From Paraburkholderia sprentiae WSM5005 (GTDB taxonomy: Bacteria > Pseudomonadota > Gammaproteobacteria > Burkholderiales > Burkholderiaceae): a stretch of 64,000 nt of DNA. Where the stretch lies: contig NZ_CP017561.2 of the NCBI RefSeq assembly GCF_001865575.2, positions 62,001-126,000 of the forward strand, written 5' to 3'. The position numbers were made by a program, and so were the translations under genes. Shown in pieces: positions 10,806-20,599 of this stretch. Numbering within the stretch: the first letter of the stretch is position 1; each line of letters begins with the position of its first letter. The notes below the pieces were generated by a model that searched no databases, was not told the origin of the DNA, and saw only the letters and a program-made list of their open reading frames with translations.

Positions 10806-11516
10806 CTACTGAAGAATCAGCAGCAGTTGCTCCTCTGCGTGTTCGGCGGGCGGCCGCGCGAAACCACTGCGCGCATAGCGATGCCAGCGGCCGATCACGT
10901 AGCTCACCAGCAGGCTCGCGCGAATCGCGGGATCGTAATCGGCGGGCGGCGCGGTGGCGTGCGGCGGGGTCTGCGGCGCGGCGTTGTCGGTGGTGTCGTT
11001 ATCCACATGTGTAAGCGCTTCGGTCTGCGCGAGCCGCAAGCACTGCCTGAGCGATGCCTCGACGCGCTCGAGCATCTGGTTCACGCGCTCGGTCAGCCGC
11101 TCGTGCTCGCCCACCAGCGCTTCGCAGGTCAGCACGCGGGTCATGCCGGGATTTTTCGCAGCGAAGTTGAGCAGCATCAGCGCGATCGCGCGCGCCTGCA
11201 GCACGCCGTTGCCTTGCTGACCGGTGATCTGGTTGATGAGCCCGAACAGCGTCTGCTCGATGAACTCGATCAGCCCTTCGAACATCTGCGCCTTGCTAGC
11301 GAAATGGCGATACAGCGCGGCTTCGGACACATCGAGCCGGGCGGCGAGTGCGGCCGTGGTGACCTTTTCGCTCTTCGGCGTCTCGAGCATGCTGGCGAGC
11401 GTTTGCAGGATGTGCACGCGACGCTCGCCCGGCTTCGGACGCGGTGGGCGCGTAGCGGCGGGCGCCGCGGGGGAGGCTGCGGCTAAGGCTTCGTCAGGCT
11501 TGTCGATCGGCTGCAT
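10806..11516 (-). CDS. slmA: Nucleoid occlusion factor SlmA (TetR family)
   Basis: SlmA binds DNA sites away from the terminus and blocks FtsZ ring formation over the nucleoid. The 236-residue protein has a TetR N-terminal domain (RRVHILQTLASML...ALAARLDVSEAALYRHF at about residues 32-71) and the SlmA-like KAQMFEGLIEFIEQTLFGLI segment. The start at 11516 has a GGGGGCG ribosome-binding site on the transcribed strand. An Asn/Pro/Ala/Thr-rich insert sits at about residues 170-195 (HVDNDTTDNAAPQTPPHA), which E. coli SlmA lacks. It follows argB and the HAD gene in one likely operon. Confidence 0.85.
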   Translation of the reverse strand: MQPIDKPDEALAAASPAAPAATRPPRPKPGERRVHILQTLASMLETPKSEKVTTAALAARLDVSEAALYRHFASKAQMFEGLIEFIEQTLFGLINQITGQQGNGVLQARAIALMLLNFAAKNPGMTRVLTCEALVGEHERLTERVNQMLERVEASLRQCLRLAQTEALTHVDNDTTDNAAPQTPPHATAPPADYDPAIRASLLVSYVIGRWHRYARSGFARPPAEHAEEQLLLILQ

Positions 11517-11557
11517 GGCTGTCGCCCCCCGGCTGATGTCGTTGGCGGTTTTCGTCC

Positions 11558-12325
11558 CTACTGTCCCGGCTTGCGTCCCTTCCATCGAACCGAGCGCGTG
11601 CCCAGTCGTAGCGATTTTAGCGAACGAATGCTCCGGTCGACATAATGCGGCCGGCCGGTGCCCGGCAGGCGTGTCGGTACGCCGTTCACATGGGGCTTGC
11701 GCGCGAGGTGCCCGGTAATCCATACGGTGCGGATGCCGAGCCGCCGATAGTTTTTCAGGTGCGAACGCGTGTCCTCGACGAGGATCGCTTCTTTGAGCGA
11801 CACGTGCGCGTCGCGCATCGCGCGGCGCAGCATCGCGTGATCGGGCTTCGCACGCCATTGCCGGCGATCGCGCATGTGCTCGATCGCGATCACTCGCTCG
11901 AACAGCCGCTCGATGCGCAGCTCGGCGAGCACCGCGCGCGCGTAGGTTTCGGGCGCGTTGGTGAGCACGATCTTGCGGCCTGGCAGCGCCGCGATCAGAC
12001 GCGCGATACCGCGCTCGTGACGGATCATCGAGCCGAGGTCGGGGAACGTGTGCACGACCTTCAGGAAGTCGTGCGGGTCGAGCGGATGGTGGCGCGTGAG
12101 GCCGAGCAGTGCTGCGCCGTACCGCAGCGTATAGCCGGTGCGCAGACGGTTGGCCTCGTCGATGTCGACGTGCAGCGCGTCGACGATGTACTGGGTCATC
12201 CCGCGATTGATCGCGGGGAAAATGGCATGCGACGCGCGGTGCAGCGTGTTGTCGAGATCGAACAGCCAGACTGGCTTGCCGCCTGCGATGTCAGGACGGC
12301 GGCGCCGCGAAGGAGGGGTGCGCAT
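11558..12325 (-). CDS. HAD-superfamily pyrimidine 5'-nucleotidase-like hydrolase
   Basis: The 255-residue protein is a haloacid dehalogenase-type phosphatase. Motif I is FDLDNTLH (residues 22-29), motif II the Ser/Thr in VLTNAP, and motif III/IV the VEDTRSHLKNYRRLG acidic cluster. The DxDNTLH variant and the helical cap resemble pyrimidine 5'-nucleotidases (SDT1/YjjG type), which dephosphorylate UMP or CMP. It lies between argB and slmA on the minus strand with short gaps. The substrate is inferred from subfamily likeness only. Confidence 0.8.
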   Translation of the reverse strand: MRTPPSRRRRPDIAGGKPVWLFDLDNTLHRASHAIFPAINRGMTQYIVDALHVDIDEANRLRTGYTLRYGAALLGLTRHHPLDPHDFLKVVHTFPDLGSMIRHERGIARLIAALPGRKIVLTNAPETYARAVLAELRIERLFERVIAIEHMRDRRQWRAKPDHAMLRRAMRDAHVSLKEAILVEDTRSHLKNYRRLGIRTVWITGHLARKPHVNGVPTRLPGTGRPHYVDRSIRSLKSLRLGTRSVRWKGRKPGQ

Positions 12326-12483
12326 GGTGGAGATCTTCAGCCGCTGACGGTCGCTTCAAGGTGCGGATGCGGAGAGTTTGCCGCATCAACGCTCGGGGCT
12401 GTGCACCGCCTGCCAGCCGCGAGGTGCGGCGCAGGCGTCGCGCCGCTGAGACGCGACGCCCGTGCCGGGGGATGCGGCAACGA

Positions 12484-13617
<1,134 letters not shown>

Positions 13618-13646
13618 CTATCGCCTGCCCTCTGCCGCCACTTGCG

Positions 13647-13871
13647 ATGAAATCGTCCTCCGTCCGCTCCGAACGCAGCGCGCGCTGTCCGCGTTGCGGC
13701 AATGCCTTCGACTGCGGCATGCAGACCGAGCCGTCCAGCTGCTGGTGCCGCGCGCTGCCGCCGCTACCGGCCGAGCGGTTGAAGCCGGCCGGCCGGTGTC
13801 TGTGCCCGGAGTGTCTGGCCGCGGAAATCGCACAGGCCACACGCGAGGCGAGTGGGGATGAGCGGGCGTGA
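13647..13871 (+). CDS. Small cysteine-rich CWC-family protein
   Basis: This 74-residue protein has eight cysteines arranged CPRC (14-17), FDC (23), SCWC (32-34) and CLCPEC (51-56). The CWC core matches a small family of proteobacterial cysteine-rich proteins of unknown function that probably bind zinc or another metal. It sits 74 bases before the regB-type kinase on the same strand and may be cotranscribed. No signal peptide is visible, so it is likely cytoplasmic. Confidence 0.7.
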   Translation: MKSSSVRSERSARCPRCGNAFDCGMQTEPSSCWCRALPPLPAERLKPAGRCLCPECLAAEIAQATREASGDERA

Positions 13872-13944
13872 TTTTCCTCCGCGCGGCGCTGCTGCGCGAC
13901 CAATGCGGCGATGAGCGACGTGTCCGAACCGGTAGACTAGGGTC

Positions 13945-15255
13945 ATGCACCGTATAACCAACACCGGCCGCGTCAATCTCGGTCATCTGTTCTGGCTGCG
14001 CAGCCTCGCGATCATCGGTCAGCTGCTGACGATCGCGTTCGTGCAGATCTTCCTCGGCGCGAATTTGCCGTTGCCCGCGATGCTGCTCGTGATCGGGCTC
14101 GAAGTGCTGTTCAACGCGCTCACGTGGTGGCGGGTGTCGCGGCAGCGTCCCGAGTCCAACGTCGAGCTGTTCGGGCAGATCTGGGTCGATCTCGGCGCGT
14201 TGTCGGCGCTGCTGTTCCTGTCTGGGGGCACCACCAATCCGTTCGTGTCGCTGTACCTGCCGTCGCTCGCGATCGCGGCGGCCGTGCTGCCGTGGTACCT
14301 GATGGCGTGGCTGGCGGCGTTCGCGGTCGCGTGCTATGCGATGCTCAGTTTCGATTCCGTCCCGCTCAATCTCGAGAATCCCGCGAACCTGTTCGACTAC
14401 TACCGCTCGGGCATGTGGGTCAACTTCATGGTCAGCGTGGGGCTGATCGCGTGGTTCGTCGCGCGCATGTCGCGGGCGCTGCGGCTACGTGACGCAGCGC
14501 TCGGAGAAGCGCAGCAGCGCTTGCTTCACGACGAACGGGCTGTCGCGCTCGGCGTGCAGGCGGCTACTGTGGCCCACGAAATCGGCACCCCTCTGTCTAC
14601 AATCGCAATGTTGTCCGAAGAATTGCGCGACGCGGCGCGCACCGACACGGGACTCGCGCCTTACCGCGCCGATCTCGAGTTGCTCGAGCAGCAGATGACG
14701 TTGTGCACGTCGGCGCTCGCGCGGTTGCGCAGCCGCGCAACCACCACGACGAACAGCCAGCCGGTCGACGAATGGCTCGAGTCGTTCGCCGAGCAATGGC
14801 GCCTGCGCCATCCGCACGTGACGTTCGAGCGAATCGGCACGCCGCCCGCCGATGTCAGTCTCAACGACACGGTGGCTGTCAGCCAGATACTCACGATTCT
14901 GCTCGACAACGCCGCGCGCGCGAGCCGCGATCACGTGACGCTGTCGTGCGCGCTCGCGCCTCGCGGTGGCCAGATCGTGTTCGAAGTGTGTGACCACGGT
15001 CCGGGCATACCGGCCGCGCTGCGCGGCTCGCTCGGCGCGATGCCGGTGGACAGCACGCAGGGCGGCCACGGCGTCGGTCTGTATCTGGCGTTTTCGGCGG
15101 CGGCGCGTCTGAAGGGATCCATCGAGCTGACCGACGCCAACGGCGGGAAGCCGCGCGGCACGCGTGCGGTGCTCCGACTGCCGCTCGCCGCGCGCAAGGT
15201 TTCCGGAGCGAGCCCGCGGGGCGCCGCGCCATCCAACACGGAGAAACAGGCATGA
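13945..15255 (+). CDS. regB: RegB/PrrB-type redox sensor histidine kinase
   Basis: The 436-residue membrane kinase has about six N-terminal spans (residues 15-180), then HisKA and HATPase domains. The loop GGTTNPF at 94-100 matches the GGxxNPF quinone-binding heptad of RegB. The H-box is VAHEIGTPLSTI with His211. Cys254 lies 43 residues later, close to where RegB has its redox-active cysteine. HATPase boxes include N-box DNAARAS and G-box CDHGPGIP. The stop overlaps the regA start (ATGA). In other proteobacteria this pair senses the quinone pool and controls respiration, carbon and nitrogen fixation. Confidence 0.88.
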   Translation: MHRITNTGRVNLGHLFWLRSLAIIGQLLTIAFVQIFLGANLPLPAMLLVIGLEVLFNALTWWRVSRQRPESNVELFGQIWVDLGALSALLFLSGGTTNPFVSLYLPSLAIAAAVLPWYLMAWLAAFAVACYAMLSFDSVPLNLENPANLFDYYRSGMWVNFMVSVGLIAWFVARMSRALRLRDAALGEAQQRLLHDERAVALGVQAATVAHEIGTPLSTIAMLSEELRDAARTDTGLAPYRADLELLEQQMTLCTSALARLRSRATTTTNSQPVDEWLESFAEQWRLRHPHVTFERIGTPPADVSLNDTVAVSQILTILLDNAARASRDHVTLSCALAPRGGQIVFEVCDHGPGIPAALRGSLGAMPVDSTQGGHGVGLYLAFSAAARLKGSIELTDANGGKPRGTRAVLRLPLAARKVSGASPRGAAPSNTEKQA

Positions 15256-15794
15256 GCGAAAAGAATTTCCTGGTGATCGACGATGACGAAGTGTTTTCCG
15301 GCATCCTCGCGCGCGGCTTGACGCGGCGCGGCTACACGGTGAGCGAAGCGCACACTGCAGACGAGGCGATCCGGCTCGCGAATCAGCACAAGTTCAGCGA
15401 GATCACGGTGGACCTGCATCTGGGGAATGACTCCGGTCTGACGCTCGTCGCGCCGTTGCGCGATTTGCAGCCCGACGCGCGCATGCTCGTGCTGACCGGC
15501 TACGCGAGCATCGCCACCGCGGTGCAGGCGGTGAAGGACGGCGCCGACAACTATCTCGCGAAGCCGGCCAACGTCGAGACGATCCTGTCGGCGCTGCAAA
15601 GCGAGGCGAGTGCGTTGCAGGCGGAGGAGGCGATCGAGCATCCGCAGCCGCTGTCGGTGGCGCGGCTCGAGTGGGAGCACATTCAGCGTGTGCTCGCCGA
15701 ACACGGCGGCAATATCTCGGCGACCGCGCGCGCATTGAACATGCATCGGCGCACGTTGCAGCGTAAGTTGGCGAAGCGGCCGGTGAAGCAGTAG
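15252..15794 (+). CDS. regA: RegA/PrrA-type response regulator
   Basis: RegA is the DNA-binding partner of RegB. The 180-residue protein has a receiver domain with acidic pocket D10-D12, phospho-acceptor Asp54 in ITVDLHLG and Lys in LAKPAN. A short Pro-containing linker leads to a Fis-like helix-turn-helix (GGNISATARALNMHRRTLQRKL), the nearly invariant RegA C-terminus. It starts inside the regB stop. No obvious RegA-box targets were scored in this window. Confidence 0.9.
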   Translation: MSEKNFLVIDDDEVFSGILARGLTRRGYTVSEAHTADEAIRLANQHKFSEITVDLHLGNDSGLTLVAPLRDLQPDARMLVLTGYASIATAVQAVKDGADNYLAKPANVETILSALQSEASALQAEEAIEHPQPLSVARLEWEHIQRVLAEHGGNISATARALNMHRRTLQRKLAKRPVKQ

Positions 15795-15859
15795 GCGGAT
15801 CGTCCAGCGCGGCGTGGGCTGTTCGAGGCACCGTCGCCGCGGTCTCAGTGGCACGAAAC

Positions 15860-15898
15860 AAAACGGGCTGCCTATGCATAGGCAGCCCGTTGTTTTTC
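15860..15898. terminator. Bidirectional terminator between regA and hslU
   Basis: A perfect inverted repeat, ACGGGCTGCCTA-TGCA-TAGGCAGCCCGT (15863-15890), is flanked by CAAAA on the left and TTGTTTTTC on the right. Both strands give a stem followed by T residues, so it can terminate regBA rightward and hslVU leftward. Confidence 0.9.
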
Positions 15899-15931
15899 AG
15901 GCATCAGTGCCTGGCGATGTCACCGCCGATA

Positions 15932-17278
15932 TCACAGCACGTAGCGCGACAGGTCTTCGTCTTGCGCGACTTCGTTCAACGCGCGATCGACATACGCCGC
16001 GTCGATTTGCACAGCACGGCCCGAATGATTGCCGGCCGAGAACGACACTTCCTCGAGCAGCTTTTCGATGACCGTATAAAGACGCCGCGCGCCGATGTTC
16101 TCGGTCTTCTCGTTGACCGAGTAGGCGATCTCGGCGAGACGGCGGATGCCATCGTCGGCGAATTCCAGGTGCACGTCTTCCGTCGCGAGCAGTGCCTGGT
16201 ATTGCTTGACGAGACTCGCATCCGTCGACACCAGGATCGATTCGAAGTCGTTGACCGACAGCGAATCGAGTTCGACGCGAATCGGGAATCGCCCCTGCAG
16301 TTCCGGAATCAGATCGCTCGGCTTCGCGAGATGGAACGCGCCGCTCGCGATGAACAGAATGTGATCGGTCTTCACCATGCCGTACTTGGTGTTGATCGTC
16401 GTGCCTTCGACGAGCGGCAGCAGGTCGCGCTGCACGCCCTGACGGGATACTTCGCCGCCGCCCGCTTCGTTGCGCGACGCGATCTTGTCGATCTCGTCGA
16501 GGAACACGATGCCGTTCTGCTCGACGTTCTGCACCGCCTTGGCCTTCACCTCCTCGTCGTTCAGCATCTTGCCGGCTTCTTCGTCGGTGAGCACCTTCAG
16601 TGCTTCCTTGACCTTCATCTTGCGACGTGTCTTCTTGCCGCCGCCGATGTTGGCGAACATCGAGCGGATCTGCTCGGTCATGTCTTCCATGCCCGGCGGC
16701 CCCATGATGTCCATGCCGACCTGCGGCTGCTCGACGTCGAGCTCGATTTCCTTGTCGTCGAGCTGCCCTTCGCGCAGGCGCTTGCGGAACGTCTGACGAG
16801 TCGTGCTGCCTTCATCGGCGGTGTCGATCGAGCTCGAGCTCGATCCGAAGCCGACCGGCCGTGCCGTGGGCAGCAGGATGTCCAGAATGCGGTCTTCGGC
16901 CAGATCGCCCGCCTTGGTCCGCACTTTGCGCATTTCGGTTTCACGGGTCTGCTTGACCGAAATCTCGATCAGGTCGCGCACGATGCTGTCGACGTCGCGG
17001 CCCACGTAGCCGACTTCGGTGAACTTGGTCGCTTCGATCTTGATGAACGGCGCGTCCGCGAGCTTCGCGAGACGCCGCGCGATTTCGGTCTTGCCGACGC
17101 CGGTCGGTCCGATCATCAGGATGTTCTTCGGCGTAATTTCCTGGCGCAGCGGGTCCTCGACCTGCTGACGGCGCCAGCGGTTGCGCAGCGCGACGGCCAC
17201 GGCTTTCTTCGCGCGGCCTTGGCCGATGATGTGTTTGTCGAGTTCGGAGACGATCTCGGCGGGGGTCATGGTGCTCAT
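15932..17278 (-). CDS. hslU: ATP-dependent protease ATPase subunit HslU (ClpY)
   Basis: HslU is the AAA+ unfoldase that feeds substrates to the HslV peptidase. The 448-residue protein has Walker [10 protein letters not shown] (57-65), the pore-loop region [13 protein letters not shown], Walker [13 protein letters not shown] and the C-terminal DLSRYVL that inserts into HslV. The start [20 protein letters not shown] lines up with E. coli HslU. It follows hslV by 10 bases on the minus strand. Confidence 0.97.
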   Translation of the reverse strand: MSTMTPAEIVSELDKHIIGQGRAKKAVAVALRNRWRRQQVEDPLRQEITPKNILMIGPTGVGKTEIARRLAKLADAPFIKIEATKFTEVGYVGRDVDSIVRDLIEISVKQTRETEMRKVRTKAGDLAEDRILDILLPTARPVGFGSSSSSIDTADEGSTTRQTFRKRLREGQLDDKEIELDVEQPQVGMDIMGPPGMEDMTEQIRSMFANIGGGKKTRRKMKVKEALKVLTDEEAGKMLNDEEVKAKAVQNVEQNGIVFLDEIDKIASRNEAGGGEVSRQGVQRDLLPLVEGTTINTKYGMVKTDHILFIASGAFHLAKPSDLIPELQGRFPIRVELDSLSVNDFESILVSTDASLVKQYQALLATEDVHLEFADDGIRRLAEIAYSVNEKTENIGARRLYTVIEKLLEEVSFSAGNHSGRAVQIDAAYVDRALNEVAQDEDLSRYVL

Positions 17279-17288
17279 CGAAGGGTCC

Positions 17289-17825
17289 TTACTCGATCGT
17301 CTCAATGACGCGGTTATGGTTCGTGTAGATGCACATGTCGCCGGCGATTTCCAGCGACTTCTCCACGATGTCGCGCGGGGACAGCTCGGTGTTGTCGGCG
17401 AGCGCCTTCGCGGCCGCCTGCGCGTACGCACCGCCCGAGCCGATCGCGCAGATTCCGCCTTCGGGATCGAGCACGTCGCCGTTGCCGGTAATGACGAGCG
17501 TGGTGCTCGCGTCCGCGGCGATCAGCATCGCTTCGAGACGGCGCAGCATGCGGTCGGTGCGCCAGTCTTTCGCGAGCTCCACGGCCGCGCGCGTCAGATT
17601 GCCTTGATGTTTCTCGAGCTTCGCCTCGAAGCGGTCGAGCAGCGAGAATGCATCGGCCGTGCCGCCTGCGAAGCCGACCAGCACCTTGCCGTTATAGATG
17701 CGCCGGACCTTCTTCGCGCCGCCTTTCATGACGATGTTGCCGAGCGTCACCTGGCCGTCGCCCCCGAGCGCCACCTTGTTGCCGCGGCGCACGGAAACGA
17801 TCGTCGTGCCGTGAAATTGCTCCAT
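17289..17825 (-). CDS. hslV: ATP-dependent protease peptidase subunit HslV (ClpQ)
   Basis: HslV is the threonine peptidase of the HslVU complex. The precursor is 178 residues; processing after Gly6 (MEQFHG) exposes the catalytic Thr7 of TTIVSVRRG. Other family features are [10 protein letters not shown], the [10 protein letters not shown] loop and [15 protein letters not shown] turn near the middle. I chose the ATG at 17825 because AAGGAA precedes it by seven bases and the propeptide length fits; an in-frame ATG at 17843 is less likely. The gene lies just before hslU. Confidence 0.95.
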   Translation of the reverse strand: MEQFHGTTIVSVRRGNKVALGGDGQVTLGNIVMKGGAKKVRRIYNGKVLVGFAGGTADAFSLLDRFEAKLEKHQGNLTRAAVELAKDWRTDRMLRRLEAMLIAADASTTLVITGNGDVLDPEGGICAIGSGGAYAQAAAKALADNTELSPRDIVEKSLEIAGDMCIYTNHNRVIETIE

Positions 17826-17936
17826 ATGCGTTCCTTTTTGCAAAACGGGTAGGACGCGGCAGCGCTGGCGCTACCGCATGAATCCAGTCAGCGGACGGCG
17901 CGCACGCTGGCGCGCTCGTGAGCGCATGTCCGATCT

Positions 17937-17964
17937 ATTTTAGGGCGTGCGCGGTCATATCAAG
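17937..17964 (-). promoter_or_regulatory. Sigma32-like heat-shock promoter for hslVU
   Basis: Read leftward, CTTGATA (17964-17958) is followed by 12 bases and then CCCTAAAAT (17945-17937). This resembles the sigma32 consensus (CTTGAAA, about 11-16 bases, CCCCATnT). It lies about 110 bases before the hslV start, consistent with heat-shock control known for hslVU in E. coli. Confidence 0.55.
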
Positions 17965-18077
17965 ATCCGCCGCAAGGCATAGGACGAAAAACTGAAAATC
18001 CGCTCAGGGAGCCTGAGACAAGAGGCGAAAGGGAGGGCGGGACGGGAGGGATGGCAGAGCTTGCGCGGAGGTCGCGC

Positions 18078-18110
18078 AAAAAGAAAAGGCGCACGGTTCA
18101 CCGTGCGCCT
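18078..18110 (-). terminator. Rho-independent terminator after dksA
   Basis: On the minus strand, AGGCGCACGG-TGAA-CCGTGCGCC is followed by TTTTCTTTTT. The stem (18087-18110) is ten base pairs with a four-base loop and lies about 50 bases past the dksA stop. Confidence 0.9.
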
Positions 18111-18162
18111 CTCGACGAAGCAGCGTTTTCAGGGCGCCAAGCCGAAGCCGCGCCGCAGCTAA

Positions 18163-18582
18163 TCAGTCGCCGAACAGCTTCTGGCGCAGTTCGCGGCGCT
18201 CCTGGGCTTCGAGCGACAGCGTGGCCGTGGGCCGCGCGAGCAGACGCGGAATGCCGATCGGCTCGCCAGTTTCCTCGCACCAGCCGTAGTCGCCCGCCTC
18301 GATTCGCGCGATCGATTGCTGAACCTTCTTCAGCAGCTTGCGCTCGCGGTCGCGCGTGCGCAGCTCCAGCGCATGCTCTTCCTCGATCGTGGCGCGATCG
18401 GCCGGGTCCGGCACGATGACCGTTTCGCGCAAATTCTCGGTCGTTTGGCCGGCATTGCGGAGAATGTCCGCCTGCAACTGTTCAAGCCTGTTCTTGAAGA
18501 AGGCGAGCTGATCCTCATTCATGTAATCCTTGTCGCTCATCTTCAGGATTTCGGCTTCGGTCAAGAGTCGTTTCGTCGTCAT
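18163..18582 (-). CDS. dksA: RNA polymerase-binding transcription factor DksA (single-cysteine type)
   Basis: DksA enters the RNA polymerase secondary channel and works with ppGpp in the stringent response. The 139-residue protein has the coiled-coil tip DPADRA (59-64, matching the Asp-Asp-Ala tip) and the C-terminal RPTATLSLEAQERRE helix. The zinc finger is mostly lost: C102, T105, S123 and A126 replace the usual four cysteines. This resembles zinc-independent DksA2-like proteins. I chose the ATG at 18582 (MTTKRLLTEAEIL); an upstream ATG at 18609 would add nine non-conserved residues. Confidence 0.92.
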   Translation of the reverse strand: MTTKRLLTEAEILKMSDKDYMNEDQLAFFKNRLEQLQADILRNAGQTTENLRETVIVPDPADRATIEEEHALELRTRDRERKLLKKVQQSIARIEAGDYGWCEETGEPIGIPRLLARPTATLSLEAQERRELRQKLFGD

Positions 18583-19260
18583 CTGGCTTACTTCTTCAAT
18601 GTAAGGCAAAACTCATAGTGCCCGCACTTTCGTATTGCCCGCAAACGCGTCGCGCGGACGCGCAGCGCAGGGTGGCCACGAACGTTGGGCTGTCGTGACG
18701 CCGAAGCGCCTGGCGCCCACACGCCGGGCGTTGCTAGCTACGCCGCTGCGGGGCCGAACTCCTCTGGAAACCGATTCTCAAATGCTCCTGAGGCATGGCT
18801 CGCCAACGAGCGCGTGCCCTTTCAGGCCGTGCCCGCCGGCGTTGTCGGCGTGTCTCCGGACAAGATTTTCCGGCGCCGTTTCAGGCCCGTCGCGGGATAC
18901 GCGCGACCGGGCAATTCGTTGTCATTCTCCAGTGGGCACGTATTGTAACTGAATCACAATCGGGTACCGCAACTGCTGAAAGTCTACGTGCGGCGCTGCG
19001 ATATCCTGAAAATATAACGCGCACAAAGCCAAAAAGCGATGGTCGTGCACGCTTTAATACAGCAGGGTTTTCACGCGTTTTTCATATCGCCTGCTTTCGA
19101 ACGGTTTCTGCGCAGCAGCGGCGAGGTTTCAGCAGACGATTCACGTCCGCGCATTTGGCTGGGAGCGTCTCGGCGCAATAACAACGGCACAGCGCACGCC
19201 GCGATGCGCGCGGCCCGCGCTGTGCTTTCCGGCAGGCTTGCGTGGCAGCGCTGCACCCGC
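18583..19260. other. Long intergenic region between the COG0523 gene and dksA
   Basis: This 678-base gap holds the dksA promoter region and the 3' side of the GTPase gene. Read leftward, TACAAT near 18943-18948 could be a -10 element with a weak TTGCGG 19 bases upstream. A half-palindromic TATAAC near 19012-19018 falls short of a Zur box. Short open frames here have Arg/Ala-rich translations and no convincing start signals. Confidence 0.45.
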
Positions 19261-20361
19261 TCAGGCGAGGCAGGCGTCGAGACCGTCGGTGATTAGGTCG
19301 CGCGGCAGTTCGATGCCGATGAACACCATCTTGTTGGTCTTCTTCTCGGCCGGTTGCCACTTCGCGGCGAGGTCGCTGCCCATCATCTGATGCACGCCCT
19401 GAAACACGACTTTGCGATCGACGCCCTTCATGTACAGCACGCCCTTGTAGCGCAGCAGGTGTTCGCCGTAGATCTGCAGGATGCCGCCGAGGAAGTCTTC
19501 GAGCTTGTTCGGATCGAACGGACGGTCGCTGCGGTAGACGAACGACTTGATCTTGTCGTCGTGATGCGCATGGTGGCGATGCCCATGATCGTGGCCTTCG
19601 TGATCGCAATGGCCATGATCGTGATCGCAGTTGGCGTGGTCGTGGTCATGATCGCCGTGCGTGTGGCCGTGCTCGTCGTGCGCGTGCGCGTGGCTGTGCG
19701 CCTGTTCGTCTTCGGTGAGGAAGTCTGGATCGATTTCTAGCTTCGAGTTCAGATTGAAGCCGCGCAGATCGAAAATTTCCTTGATGTCCGCTTCGCCGAA
19801 ATTGACGACCTTGATCGCAGCCTTCGGATTCATGTGCAGCAGACGGTGGCGCAAATCGGCCACGTGCTGTTCGTCGACGAGATCGGCCTTCGTAATGAAC
19901 ATCCGGTCCGCGAAACCAACCTGGCGCTGCACCACTTCGTGCTCGTCCAGTTGATGGTTTGCGTGCTTGGCGTCGACCAGCGTGATGATCGCGTCGAGCA
20001 GGAATTCGCTTGCGATCTGGTCGTCCATGAAGAAGGTTTGCGCGACCGGGCCCGGATTCGCGAGGCCGGTGGTTTCGATCACGACGCGGTCGAAGTCCAC
20101 CTCGCCCGCCTGCTTCTTCGCGGCCAGATCGCCGAGCACCCGCGACAGGTCGCCGCGAATCGTGCAGCAGATGCAGCCGTTGCTCATCTGGATGATCTGC
20201 TCGGTCGTGTCCTGCACGAGGATCTCGTTGTCGATGTTCTCTTCGCCGAACTCGTTCTCGATGACGGCGATCTTCATGCCGTGCTTTTCGTTCAGGATGC
20301 GCTTGAGCAGGGTGGTTTTGCCGCTGCCGAGAAAGCCGGTCAGGATGGTGACTGGAATCAT
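19261..20361 (-). CDS. COG0523 / CobW-family GTPase with histidine-rich metal-binding loop
   Basis: These G3E GTPases are metallochaperones or metal-trafficking proteins, often for zinc. The 366-residue protein has Walker A GFLGSGKT (9-16), the family CxCC metal motif CICC (63-66), ETTGLANP (Walker B region) and TKADLV (base recognition). Residues 222-267 form a His/Asp loop with more than 20 histidines and two cysteines. A CobW C-terminal domain follows. I chose the ATG at 20361, which removes an upstream extension not seen in the family. Nearby dksA lacks most zinc ligands, which hints at a zinc-related theme, but I see no Zur box. Confidence 0.88.
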   Translation of the reverse strand: MIPVTILTGFLGSGKTTLLKRILNEKHGMKIAVIENEFGEENIDNEILVQDTTEQIIQMSNGCICCTIRGDLSRVLGDLAAKKQAGEVDFDRVVIETTGLANPGPVAQTFFMDDQIASEFLLDAIITLVDAKHANHQLDEHEVVQRQVGFADRMFITKADLVDEQHVADLRHRLLHMNPKAAIKVVNFGEADIKEIFDLRGFNLNSKLEIDPDFLTEDEQAHSHAHAHDEHGHTHGDHDHDHANCDHDHGHCDHEGHDHGHRHHAHHDDKIKSFVYRSDRPFDPNKLEDFLGGILQIYGEHLLRYKGVLYMKGVDRKVVFQGVHQMMGSDLAAKWQPAEKKTNKMVFIGIELPRDLITDGLDACLA

Positions 20362-20599
20362 GTGGGTCGCCTGTAAGTCGTGAAACGGTGCGTGATCGAA
20401 CGCTAGCGCAGGGCTAGCCAGATGATGCGTTAGGCGGGCCGCCGCAGCCGGATGGGCGCGGCCCTGTCTAGCCGGATATTGAAACATATTTGCCAGCCGG
20501 GCGCAGGCGCAGCCGGGTTGCGGCCGGCTTATCGCCGCCGGTGCCGAGGCTGACCGCTGCCGCCGCCAGCATGCGCAATCGCCCAGAAAATAAGGGCGC

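Noticed and set aside
15848..17308. Long open frame antisense to hslU (486 codons)
   Set aside because: Same reason: a mirror of hslU codon bias, with no start signal or domain.
18958..19024. Possible Zur box between dksA and the COG0523 gene
   Set aside because: TATAAC gives only one half of the expected palindrome; the other half does not match, so I did not list it as a site.
18583..19260. Short open frames in the long dksA-COG0523 gap
   Set aside because: Their translations are Arg/Ala-rich, overlap each other and have no ribosome-binding sites.
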